From NCBI GenBank assembly GCA_031472005.1, contig PZJY01000012.1:1860001-1924000 (forward strand): DNA of 64,000 bases. Reading direction: 5' to 3'. Both the position numbers and the translations under genes were made by a program. The notes under the pieces are model-generated. The model had not been told where the DNA came from and did no database searches. It saw only the letters and a program-made list of their open reading frames with translations. Of the stretch, positions 34,422-44,879 are shown one piece after another; position 1 is the first letter of the stretch, and each line of letters opens with the position of its first letter. The DNA is from Tetracladium setigerum (lineage: Eukaryota; Ascomycota; Leotiomycetes; Helotiales).

Positions 34422-35523
34422 CTACTCAATATCCACAACTTGCATCCTAACGCCCAACTTTCCGGCCTGTACACCACCTTCCCAGCCCCGAACTTCCTGC
34501 TTCTTAACGCCCATCTTTCCAACCTGTCCACCCCCTTCCCAGCCCCGAATTTCCTCCGCCTCCATTGCCAGCTCAAATTCTACTCCCACTGCTTTGCATA
34601 CTTCCGGCTCGGAGTCTTCAAATTCTTCTCCTTGCTCTCTGCTACGATATCCGCCTAGATGAATGCACTCATGAGCATTTGGGCACTGAGTGCATCTGTT
34701 CCAACTATCAACTGTTGCTTTCCGCGAGAGATTTGCTTGCGTTTGTCTGAGTGCTGGGAAGCTGTGCTTAGGTGGAGGAGGTACGTAAACATCGAGATCA
34801 TTTTGTGCAAAGTACTTTTGGCCTACATCGAATAAAAACAATATTATTAGTTCAGTTCTTCCCTCCCCACGAAAGGTGTATCAGCAGCGGTGTTTAAACT
34901 TACTAGCACGACATTCTCCAGCATACTTCAGGATCTTGATCACACCACCTCCAGGAACCCAAAATAAGGCCAGCCACTCGCTATCATATCGACCGCCCTT
35001 TTCAACTTTGTTAAGGCCATCTTTCGGTCCAACTCCCAATTGATGACCCGGTGGGCACATGACCTGGATATCATGTACGAACCAACACTTCATGCCTGCC
35101 TTCTTCCACTCCGCATGAGTGGTGTCGATCTCTACCACATGACACTCAGCTTCCTTTCCGACATGGTAGTCAGCCGCCGCAATACAAAACATCTCTGCTT
35201 CGTTCAGGTCCTCGAAGAGAGAGACGTAGGGCGATGGGATCGCGTCGATATCGCGATGGTAAGTGATGCTATCGAAGAAAGTCTTAAGATTGGTGGAGTC
35301 GAGCCAGCACTCTGTTGGTACACAAACGGACGGTGGAAATTAGCAATTCATAGAGTAGGAAAAGGAGGAGGAGGAGGAAGGGGAAGGAAAGAAACCTACC
35401 ATCAGGTGTAGTCAGACCAGCCATCAAGCCATAGACAAGATCGAAGTGTGTAGCCTGATTAGGACAGATCACCCGGTAGAGTTTGTCTGGGACATCCTCA
35501 GGTCTAGTCCACATCTCGTCCAT
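34422..35523 (-). CDS. DUF7587-like protein with C-terminal tandem duplication
   Basis: Minus strand, exons 35400-35523, 34904-35311 and 34422-34822, introns 88 and 81 nt, 310 residues. The first 170 residues (LYRVICPNQATHFD, then TFFDSITYHRDID, then SPYVSLFEDLNEAEMFC, then HVVEIDTTHAEW) follow the order seen in fungal DUF7587-type domains: an RV entry strand, a clipped helix, a 'PFISV/F-D...A' strand and a 'v.eIDt' strand. I offer that family name tentatively. A Pro-rich linker follows, then a Glu-rich segment, and the tail carries a 19-residue unit twice (EIRGWEGGGQVGKMGVKKQ and EVRGWEGGVQAGKLGVRMQ). No signal peptide. Function unknown. Confidence 0.7.
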
Positions 35524-36317
35524 GTTGACGTGTTTTTGTTTGGTTTTTGGTTAGGATGACAAATGTAATTTGATCGACGTTGTCGGTGGTCGGTCGAGGT
35601 GGAAATCTTGCTCAGGCTGTCACTGGGCGGGTTTGTTTTGAACCGTTTGTTGTTCTTGACGCTAAGGATATGCTGCTTAGCGAACGAGTGAAATTATGGT
35701 CTAGCGTAGGTATCTGGTAGGTAACCTGGAAGGTATTGTGATTCTTGGCACGCTAAGGATATACTCTTTTGCGAGTTCCGATGGTTCGGCAAGGGGAGTA
35801 ACGTAAGTCGAAGGGAAAATAGAAGTTAACAATGTCCACCTATGTAAAAGTCCAAGAAAGCATACATAGCATCTGTGGTAGAATCCAATAGAGAGATATC
35901 TAGTCGAAGCTGGGACAGATAATCTCGGTTTTTATGTTTTTTGAAGGATTCGATTTTCAGATATCAAGTACTTGATAACTTTTTCAAGCACTTGAAAACT
36001 ACTCGAAATACGTTGCTTCAAGAGAGCGGTGGCATTTATGTGGGAAATTGCAACTGTGGAGGTAGTTTCTTCAAGCTCAAGATTGTTGTTACCCCACTTC
36101 CGTTTTTGTTGTGCGTTTCCCAACTTTCCTGAGACAAACGATTTTCCATTGCTATTAAATTATCTTCGATGAAATGATTCTCGATAGGCTTTGTGTTCTG
36201 AATCAAGTAGCCTTCATGTTTGAGCTCTTATGTTAGGAATACCTTCATTGCTGTTAACCACGAATAGAGACCGTCAAGCGTCCCCAGAAACTCTCTCTTC
36301 ACCAATTCCCATCGTCA
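35524..36317. other. Intergenic, no gene seen
   Basis: Promoter of the DUF7587-like gene and 3' side of the F-box gene. GCTAAGGATATRCT occurs twice (about 35661 and 35752), each followed by a further partial match. Confidence 0.45.
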
Positions 36318-37735
36318 TCAGAACCGAGGCTCTTTAGCAACACCATACTGAAGAAACTTTAGCTTGACCCCTGCCGCCTTACAAGCTTCCAGCAATGGCT
36401 TCTCAATATCTGCGTGTAACCAATGCGGCTCAGCTACCAGTGTTTCTAAGGCCGGCACAACCTCATCCTTCCTTTGTAACAACTCAGTCATCTGCTGTAA
36501 GAAAACATCATCACACATGACAATCTCCAACTTTACGAGGGATTTCGGAAGAATTTCGACTAGTCTCGTGGGACTATCCGGTGAGCCGCGCAGAGTGGCA
36601 AAGTTGGTGATGATTTCTCTCAGGTGCTGGAACTGATCGAGCGATCCAATGCTATCGACGCTTTGGTCCTTGCAATTGTCGTGTGGTTCGCCATAAAGAA
36701 ATAAGCTTTGCAATGTAGTTGTCAGATGTGCGATGGCTCGGCCCCAGACCAGTGGGTGGTAATCTGAATCTCCAATGACTGCACCTCCATGAAGGTATGA
36801 TAGAGCTTCAAGCGATTTGAAGCACGATAAAAGCTTCACCATCTTCTCTCCACTGCACGCGCTATCATGAATTTGTAATTCCTTGAGGTGATATGACTTT
36901 CTCTGGTCAATGAGGGGTTCCTCATCCTCGTCTTCGATCACCAAATTGCTGACAGTGAGTTTCTCTAGAGATTTGAGACCCAGAAATGGCTCGATCGATG
37001 CAAAACTCGTACCGCGTTCATTGGTATTATAATCCCGATGGTAATATAATAGTGCGAATCTTAGCTGCGACAAGGGAAAGCTGGATGGGCTGTCGTGCGC
37101 TTGTGATTCGGCAGCGTTGGCGAGTACTTGTGCCGGATGTAGCAATCGTCGTCTACATCGTCTTCACTTTCGTAATTTTTCGGGAGGCGACCCACAATAT
37201 AGATCTCTTTGAGACAAGGGGCCTGAAGCATTAGAAGAGCAATCATGGGGTATACTAATCCCTTTCTCAGGTTGGACAGCCAGTTGCGAGCCATTGTATT
37301 GTCGGACGTGGCACTTTGGATAAGTTTGAAACATAAAGAAAAGTCTTCGGCAGTGAAATCTGTCATATCAAACAAATAGACCGATGCATCACAGAACATG
37401 TTTTTAACAAATCGCCCCGAATCAGGCGACGTCAAAAGTCGCCTAATGAGTGCTGGGAGAGATTGTGTTCCAGATTGCACAAGTGTGTGGAATATAAAGG
37501 GGACGGCAATCTGTTATAGTGGTGTCAGTGAGTTATGTTATGGTTTAGGAGGAATAGAATTTATTGTGAATATGATTACCTGATGGAGGCGCTTCGAGCA
37601 CATTGAGAGATTGAGAAGGGCAAGCTTCGCGTCGTTGATTCTGTACGTGGTCGTTATGACGAAAGAGAATTGAACCTCGAATTCTTTCAGAATATTTGAC
37701 AAGATCTCGTCTGGCAACCTCTCAATTGGCGACAT
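36318..37735 (-). CDS. F-box / leucine-rich protein
   Basis: Minus strand. Exons 37580-37735, 37157-37510 and 36318-37064 give 418 residues. The N-terminus PIERLPDEILSNIL is a canonical F-box start, the Skp1-binding module of SCF ubiquitin ligases. The rest has irregular leucine-rich strand/turn units (LSYLHGGAV, LQSLFLYGEP, LVKLEIVMCDD), likely the substrate-recognition part. Intron 1 (69 nt) is clear. The second junction is less so. I used GTAGAC (37156) to CGCAG (37065), phase 0 on both sides. The alternative is no intron and one missing base near 37143, which would add about 31 residues ending in a plausible leucine-rich strand. The role in degradation is by class only. Confidence 0.75.
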
Positions 37736-38594
37736 TTTGTGAAGAATCCCTAGGCATAGATCCTAATATACAGCCAGTTGAAATAGTTGGGGATTCTGGA
37801 TCCCAGATCTTACGACTGGAATGCTTGAATTGTTTGTGATGTCCTAGCAGCTTCCATAAGCAGCTGAGGGCCAGAAGTATGTGAAAAGATGGCTTGCTTC
37901 CTAAGAAGTCTGTATTTGTTCCAACCCTGGGGTTTCCAAGATGATCTGGGATGGAATGTGCCGAGGAATTGAAGCTTGTCTTTGTGGCGAGTTTAGTTAT
38001 GAAGTCGGAGGTCACCAGAAGGTGGGAAATTGAACGTTGCCAAGCCAGTGCTACCAATCCGATCCACTTCGTGTCACATCACGAGAACGTGTCTCTCAGT
38101 ACCTGGTTTCTCTGTCTAGAACTTTACCACAGCATTAATGTATGAAAGTCTCGATTTCCCGCGGAAACATTGCCGGTGATTATGTTGTACTACACTACCG
38201 CAGTCTCCCTTGCAGGAGTCTGTACCTACCACATCACGAAAACGCAGATTCAAGGGCCGAAAGCCATCAGCCGCATGGCCGAAAGTATGGCTAAGAGCCA
38301 TACAGCATCAAATACATGGCCAAAAGCAAAACCGGTAGCCATCAGGTGCTTGATTAAGAGCCGCCATACCAAAGGCATGGCGAAGAGCCAGCAGATGCAT
38401 TTTATGGCACCGCACGATGCGCCGGCCTTGAACCGTGATATCACCGGACGGACCTGGCCCGTAACAATGCTCTGATCATGCCAGGATGGCCATCACAATA
38501 TATACTGTGCGCTCACTCATGAACCGCTTTGCTCCTTATACAACAATACCAGATTGTTTGAGGCCATCTACCTCCCCAAACTAATGACCAGGTG
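37736..38594. other. Intergenic with small inverted-repeat cluster
   Basis: No convincing gene. Between 38270 and 38405 the words ATGGC and AAGAGCC recur three times, once as the self-complementary ATGGCTAAGAGCCAT (38288-38302). Confidence 0.45.
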
Positions 38595-39373
38595 ATGATC
38601 GTCGCTCTATGTTACAAGGACTGTAACCAACACGAAGAAATCATGGAGCAAATGAAGCCGACACCCACAAACCTCACAAATGTGGAGGAAGTTACATCAA
38701 TCCCACAACGAATATTTGACTCCTCGATGGTTCTTGAATGGATCGTCCTTGTCGAAGATTTTCCAGATAAAGTCAAGGAGCGACGTGAGATTCGTCCGTA
38801 AGTTTTATTATCAAAATCTCCTCGCGAAAATACTCGGAAGTTGGTGTCTGATCGACCTCTCACTAGGCTTCATGTCCAACATGTCCTTCCCCGAATCGGC
38901 GCGGAGACCGGGGTCTATAGTATGGGTGGTATGTACTATAATCAACCTCTTCCTATATGGTAGTGGTTGTTCGGCCTAGATGGCTGAAACGACGAGTCTA
39001 GGAATCACCCTTAAAGAAGCACCCACGCCAGGCGAACCCTTGGAAATAAGTGGCGTGGCATCTATCATCAAGGCAACAAGTGCGGAGGAGGTTTTGAAAG
39101 AGGTTAAAGAGGACCCTTACTACATCAACGGGATCTGGGACCCATCCACTGTGAGTTTTGCTTCCTCTCACAGTTCAAGGAGAAAATTACTGATGCTTTG
39201 GCACGTAGATTCGTATTATTCCTGTAGGTTTGATTTGTCACTTTCTTGTCTCTCAAGTATTACTGGGGAAAGACACACTGACTAACTGGCACTGGTAGTT
39301 TATTTGTGCGGTCAGAAATCCTGGAGGATACCATGGGAATGAAATAAACAAGTTGGGGTCGGGGGGTCCGTGA
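38595..39373 (+). CDS. YCII-related domain protein, one junction unresolved
   Basis: Blocks in order match the YCII/YciI fold: VLEWIVLVEDFPDK, then REIRP joined by a 69-nt intron (38798-38866) to LHVQHVLPRI and SMGG, then TLKEAPTPGEPLEISG, then EEVLKEVKEDPYYINGIWDP, then RIIPFICAVRNPGG. The exons used are 38595-38797, 38867-38928, 38980-39150, a 15-nt exon 39209-39223 and 39299-39373. The junction 38928/38980 has good splice signals (GTATGT, CTAG) but leaves the frame off by two bases, giving an immediate stop. Either another site is used, bases are missing, or the gene is dead. The start is uncertain because ATGs at 38595, 38643 and 38724 are all in frame. YCII proteins are ferredoxin-like and in some bacteria have hydrolase activity. 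Confidence 0.65.
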
Positions 39374-39741
39374 GATTATGACTTCAAAGAATACCTTGAG
39401 CCCCAGAACTTCGTAACTTGTCAGATTGAAACAACTACCTCTGGCTGCTGCGATATGAAGATGGTTCTTTCTTGTATCACGCCGTCGCAAGTTACTGGTT
39501 GGAGCATCGAGCTTCATGTGGTGCAGGTGGCTAGTTCAATTCATAACCCGCTAGCTCGAGCACAGTCGAAACCTAAATAAGCATATTCAAGTCACTCTTC
39601 TTCGCCATCCCTTCCGTTTATTTCTTCGCGTTTTTTGGTCTCCTCGAAATCAATGTATGCACTGATTGAGTTACTCACTCAGCGAGATCAAATCGTCCCA
39701 AAACAAATATTTTAAAATCTCATACTACAAGACCAGCAATA
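39374..39741. other. Intergenic, no gene seen
   Basis: Ends in an A/C-rich stretch before the next start codon. Nothing else recognised. Confidence 0.45.
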
Positions 39742-40409
39742 ATGGAAAGACAAGCCCTGCTTCCCTCCTCTGCCCAAGAGAAGATGGCCCCACCAACCAA
39801 AGGCATGGTCCACGACCTCTTCAGACTCAAAATAGAAATTCTCGCCTGCTCAACCGTAACTCCGATACTTTCGTATCTCACCTATGTACGTTCCCTCTCT
39901 CTCCTTCTTCCCCTCAATTATTTCATATCACTTAACAACTTAGCAAACAAAACTAACATCATTACCCACAACAGGTCCTCGTATTCCCCACCAATCTCTC
40001 ATCGAGTTCCAAGTTCCTAGATCACTGCTGGCTCATCTGCATCCTCTGGATCATCATTGCTTTTATTCTTGCAGCAACTGTCACACTTCAGTACTGCTTT
40101 GATGAGTTCGGGCCCTCAGCAGCAGTACTTGCATCATCACCATCCCTTCCATCATCAACCCCTCCAACTGTGCTGCTTAAATACCTGGACGAATCTGGTC
40201 TTGCATACAGTACTTTCCACACCAGGCGCGATCTCGAGAGAGGTGTGATGGATTTTACTTCTGCGACCTCAGAGAGACAATTAAAGCAGAAGGCAATATT
40301 GACTAGAGATATATATGGGTATTCTGTTGTTAGCACTTGGTTTTATGTGTGCAACTGCTTGCTTTCAACCGTTTGCTTATTTGTTGTGTTTGGGAGGGGG
40401 GAGTATTAG
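39742..40409 (+). CDS. Hypothetical membrane protein
   Basis: Two exons, 39742-39885 and 39975-40409, joined by an 89-nt intron (GTACGT...CAACAG, phase 0), give 192 residues. Two strongly hydrophobic segments lie close together: ILACSTVTPILSYLTY running over the junction into VLVFP, and CWLICILWIIIAFILAATV. A third follows near the C-terminus (STWFYVCNCLLSTVCLFVVF). The loop between the second and third is Ser/Pro-rich, then charged (HTRRDLERGVMDF). This looks like a three-pass membrane protein. I do not recognise the family. The splice is supported by continuous open frame and good signals. Confidence 0.6.
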
Positions 40410-41290
40410 GTGGATGATAGGCGGCGAATATTAAACCTACTCTTGGATACGGTTTTGATATTAAATTTGGGAAAGGGAAAAGGAAAGATGGGACCTGATA
40501 TTTTTTAGAAGTTGTTGGACAGGCATGTGCATAGATAGGAAAACGACTGACTTGATCCATCGTGTCCAGGCTTTAGAGAGCATATTTTGGACCAGAATGA
40601 TGTGGACGGTCTCTTCGTTGCACCTACCCACTTCATAACGCTCCTAAAGATCATCGATGCGGAGAAGTAAGTCAGAAACGTGCGATAGCATGCCTTTGTG
40701 TAGGAAGGTAACTTTCAAACAAAGTTCTATGTAAAGATGAATCGAGGGAGAGATTCCCGCTAATAAACATACATCACAAACATTGGCTTTCAACGTCCAC
40801 TTCTTCGAGCAAATCCTTGATACATGTCGCCGAGACACCTCGAAACCATATTTAATAGAACTTTTAAAGTTGAAACTGGCGTGCGTAGGTAGATAGGTAG
40901 GTAGGTAGATAACGATGGAAAGCAGACAGGTTAATCTCGTAATTCAATCAATAATGCACTTGGTGTCTCTAGCTCCTGAGAACTTATGTGATCTTGGATC
41001 ACGCTCTTATCGCTTTCCCGGCAAGTTCCGCAAGTATGAACTGGACTTTCTCGGATATCACACTTAAAGCACACAAATAGAGTGGAAAGTAAGTCGACTG
41101 GATAGCAAACGTTCAACATCAAAAACCTACCTACTGTATCATCAAGTGTGCAAGCTTGCCAAAACAAGACACTAGTCATCACACCAATGTATTGACAGAT
41201 TGAAAGAGTATCTTCCATTTCTTTACTGTTATGCTCATTATCGTGGCGATCCTCCCGCCTCCCCACCTTCTTTCATCCTAGACCTGTTCT
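40410..41290. other. Intergenic with TAGG microsatellite
   Basis: No gene seen. A (TAGG)n-type tract lies at 40886-40911. Lies between the + strand membrane-protein gene and the minus-strand secreted-protein gene (convergent ends). Confidence 0.5.
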
Positions 41291-41730
41291 TTACACGCAC
41301 CTCCAACTAGTAATAGCATCATTGATCCACCCGGGAACAGCTCCCTGGGAGAGCCCAGTAATCCAAGAATTACCAGTACACCCCGCATGGATAAAGAAAG
41401 TGCAGATAAAGGGCGAATATATCTGCACAGAGGAAGTCCTATCATTCATATTCGATGGCAAGTTGTAGCAACTTCCGACCACGCCCTCACCGATATAGCC
41501 AATTCCTCCAAAGTTGCTAAGTTATAGTCAACATCTAAATATATCGGAGGGAGTGATGGGTGAAGGGAGAGGGAGGGAAAGTACGTGTGCTGCCAGACAA
41601 CGACCATGTTACTGACGCGGGGCAAAAGCTTAGAGTTGGTCGCTTCTGCGAGTGGTACTGGTGCTGGTGCTGCGAGGGATTTTGTCGCTAGGAGTAGGAA
41701 GGAGCTGGGGATGAGTGTGGAGAGATACAT
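41291..41730 (-). CDS. Small secreted protein, crystallin-like repeat pattern
   Basis: Minus strand, exons 41585-41730 and 41291-41516, 68-nt intron (GTACTT...CTTAG), 123 residues. A signal peptide (MYLSTLIPSSFLLLATKSLA, cut after AAPAP or nearby) precedes a mature part of about 95 residues with four Cys. Two similar segments occur: GSCYNLPSNMNDRTSSVQI and, at the end, GWINDAITSWRC. The N-D-x-[ST]-S/T placement after an aromatic/Cys strand is like the second half of a βγ-crystallin Greek-key motif, and FICTFFIHAGCTGNS resembles the next strand pair. Small secreted fungal proteins with this pattern are known. Some are effector candidates. The fold assignment is inference. Secretion is well supported. 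Confidence 0.75.
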
Positions 41731-44700
41731 GTTGAGTGTTGTGTTGTAAAGTTGAAGTGAAGAGAGTTGGCTCTGGACGAAGAATATCAAAATGCTCTCG
41801 GATTTCTTGGACTTTCAGTTTGGATGTGAACAGAAGAACAAAGGAGGGGGAAAATCTGTTATATTTATAGACAGTAGGAATACTGGTACTGGATTCACAG
41901 GTAAAGAGGCGCTTCCATAGAACCCTTTTGTGTGTTGTCTAGCATTGTCCAGCGAGAATTTTCCTCAGAACATCTTGGTAGCAGTCTATTCCTATGTGTT
42001 GAGACTTCATTATTTGGATCAAAATATGCGCCGAGTAGTGTTAATTTAAAGAGGCATATCGGTGAAGTATGGTACCGAATAGGGACTTCAGTCCCCCTCA
42101 CTGCCAGCTATATCGAGTAGCGGTGAATTGAGAGTTGTTCGGGTGACGAATAGGTGTTTTGATGGTTATATGGCTAGATCCAAGCGATGATATCTTCCCC
42201 CTCCCCCCTCCCCCATGTTAAACTGTTCAACGGTAAGAATGTGAGCTGGAATCAAAATGTACTTTGGAATAATCCTAGTCGTAAAGTTTGTGGTTTAATC
42301 TTCAAACCCGGGGCCGGGGTGGGAGTTAGGGCATCCTTGTGTAATACCATACTTCACTGCTGTATCTCCATACACCAGGTTCTCCGATCTTTCTCGCATA
42401 GTGGTTCGGCCAAACTCTTCACCTGCCTCGCTTACGACTAGGTAGTGGGCGGCATCAATTACATGCCAAGACATACAGCTGTAAGGATACAAGCAACGTG
42501 GGGTACAGTGTGGGACGCTATTCCAGATAGGTACATGGACAGAAGAAGTCCCGAAATTATAAGCAATATAGAGGGTGAGTTTCTTAAGCGAGCGAATCCC
42601 TTCCTCTTGCTGGTACTCTACCTGCAGGACTCCCACATATACTCTCTGGTTATATACTGAGCTTATAGGATATTTTCAATTCGTAGCATAGTTTAAGATT
42701 GCCATCTTAACGAGTAGTCCTGCAAGACTAAGTCAAGTGGCAAGGATTTCTGTGGAAACTGAGTTCTCTCCTCGGTAAGGTAACGACGTGAGGCCTGGGG
42801 TGTGGGTTGTCGCTGAAAGATTTATTTGGGGTAGAATGTAGAGTTCCACGGAATTGTTCTGCGTGGTGGCATTGTGCTAAGAGATAAGAGGATGTGTAGG
42901 GACAGTCGAGCTGGAAACCTATGATACCCTGAAGAGACGCTAAACCCTTTTGACAAAGGAAGAACAGTATGTTAAGACCGGTTCATTCGATGGGACCCGG
43001 CATATCTGCAATATCCCTGAGCGCTGTGTCTACAGTAGGAGGTTTGATAAAATGTTTGGTACGAAGGGTATGATGGATCAAACGCCACTTGCAATGACAA
43101 AGTGTGGGGGGAGAGTGGAGGCGGGGGTATGATTTCAAAATTACACAAAACAGGTATGCTTCATATCCCGTAGCACTAGATAATTTTATCAACAAGAAAT
43201 ACAGCTATGCAAAGTATTTTCACTGTTCTCTATCCTCAGAAGTGAAAATGCCCATTTGCGCAAGATTTCATATGTGGAAAACGCTTTCTCGGAGAAGCAG
43301 TAAAAATGGCTACTACCAAGCCCGGCTGCGCCACCGCCTCTAGATTCCAATTCGAAGACAGCAAAAGGGATAAATGCTAGATAAAGCGGTTACATGACGG
43401 GCAACATGATGACTAGCCCAGAAAAGATGTCGAATTTCAACCAAGGAAAACTAAGCTGGAAGGTAACTCGGCGAGAGAGGAACTCACCACTGGTAGTAGG
43501 CATTGCTTACCACTACCACCATCTTACATACCTATATCTACATGACCTTTGATTATTTTGCAAACAACGAGAGCGACAATAGAATACAGTATCCATGAAA
43601 CCAGACACATGGGTCTTGCAGAAAGATAAGTATTAAGAGAAGGACAGTGCAGGCAGGTAGCAAGCATTCAATCCAGCAGAAACCTGCACCAACAAGACAT
43701 GGATATTGGCTTCCAGGCACACTTACATCGAGTGAGTCATTTTCTAGCACGCCGAGTGTTGCCACAATCTCCTTCCAGCAAAGACGTACATAGAGTACCG
43801 ACATGTTGCAGCACATCCGCAGTATAAGCACCTAGTTACCCAGCAACGACATATCCCGAGTGAATAGGCTATTAATTCCACCACTGCGTTGAGTTGTTGG
43901 CAATCTTAATCACCTGCTCGTGTATCAGCTCGTTGAGCCTGTTACATCTTTATATAACATACTAACCTCTTGATGATTCCTGTGACAGAGCTTATGTTCC
44001 ACAAAAAGACAACGACAACATCTATCATTACACCACATACCGTTGGTAGAATTGATTGAATTTATGTAAATCAATGAGTAGGTGACGAAAGTGATGGATT
44101 TGAGGGAGTCGAATTTGAATGAATTGTGATGAGAAACTGACTGCAGAAAGGATGATAGGCCATAAGGGCCTTATATACATGTAAATTAGGGGGATTTATC
44201 ATCGTCACATTGCTGATACGCCTGACGATGGCATATACTTTGCATTTGAGCTTAAAAGGGGAGTATATCTGACTCAAAACAGGCCAAACAGGTGGTTTTT
44301 GGGTGGGTTCACAGGGTTCAACAGCTATGAATCGGGGAATCGGGGACTCGGAGACTAGGGATGGCGCAACGTGGTGCACTACCGATGTGACTATAGCGAC
44401 TGTCGGGCTTATAACTATTGACACAAAAAGCGTAGGTTTACACTTAAAAGTGTAATAATTACTAGCTTATAAGCAAGCACTATGACGGAACGGCCGAAGT
44501 CAGCCAATTATCCGAGACTGTCGATTAGTAGTTTGCCCGCATCTTCAAACGTACTAGCATTGGTAACAATACAGCTTTTTTGACATCATTTGCATTGCTT
44601 CCTAAAAAAAAAAAGAGCCAGCAGAGTCTAAGAAATGCTTTTATTCATCTGATTGTGCCCATAGCTAAGACACGAGCTAGCCGCAGAAAAATTCCAAACT

Positions 44701-44879
44701 TTAGCAGGCAAGGTATCAATCCATCTCCCCAAGTATATCGCACCCGCGACGATATGTAAAAAGAGAACGCAGCCATCAATCAATCCGTTCCCAAACGCGC
44801 AAGCAAAGAATCAAATGAGCAATCGGTAGTGAATCACCTCATCCAGGTCAGTTTAGGGATACATGTTTGACGTGCTTGT
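41731..44879. other. 3.1-kb gene-free region
   Basis: Contains the promoter of the secreted protein at its left end. No ORF has family motifs. The longest (42295-42636 and 44071-44424, both minus) lack convincing starts or splice partners. 44400-44620 is AT-rich. No repeat family recognised. Confidence 0.5.

Noticed and set aside
37722..38057. 111-residue minus-strand ORF upstream of the F-box gene
   Set aside because: Overlaps the F-box start and has no motif support.
40886..40911. TAGG tetranucleotide tract, considered as telomere-like
   Set aside because: Unit is not TTAGGG and the tract is only about 26 bp; an ordinary microsatellite.
44071..44424. 117-residue minus-strand ORF
   Set aside because: No family pattern, low complexity at its end, no splice evidence.
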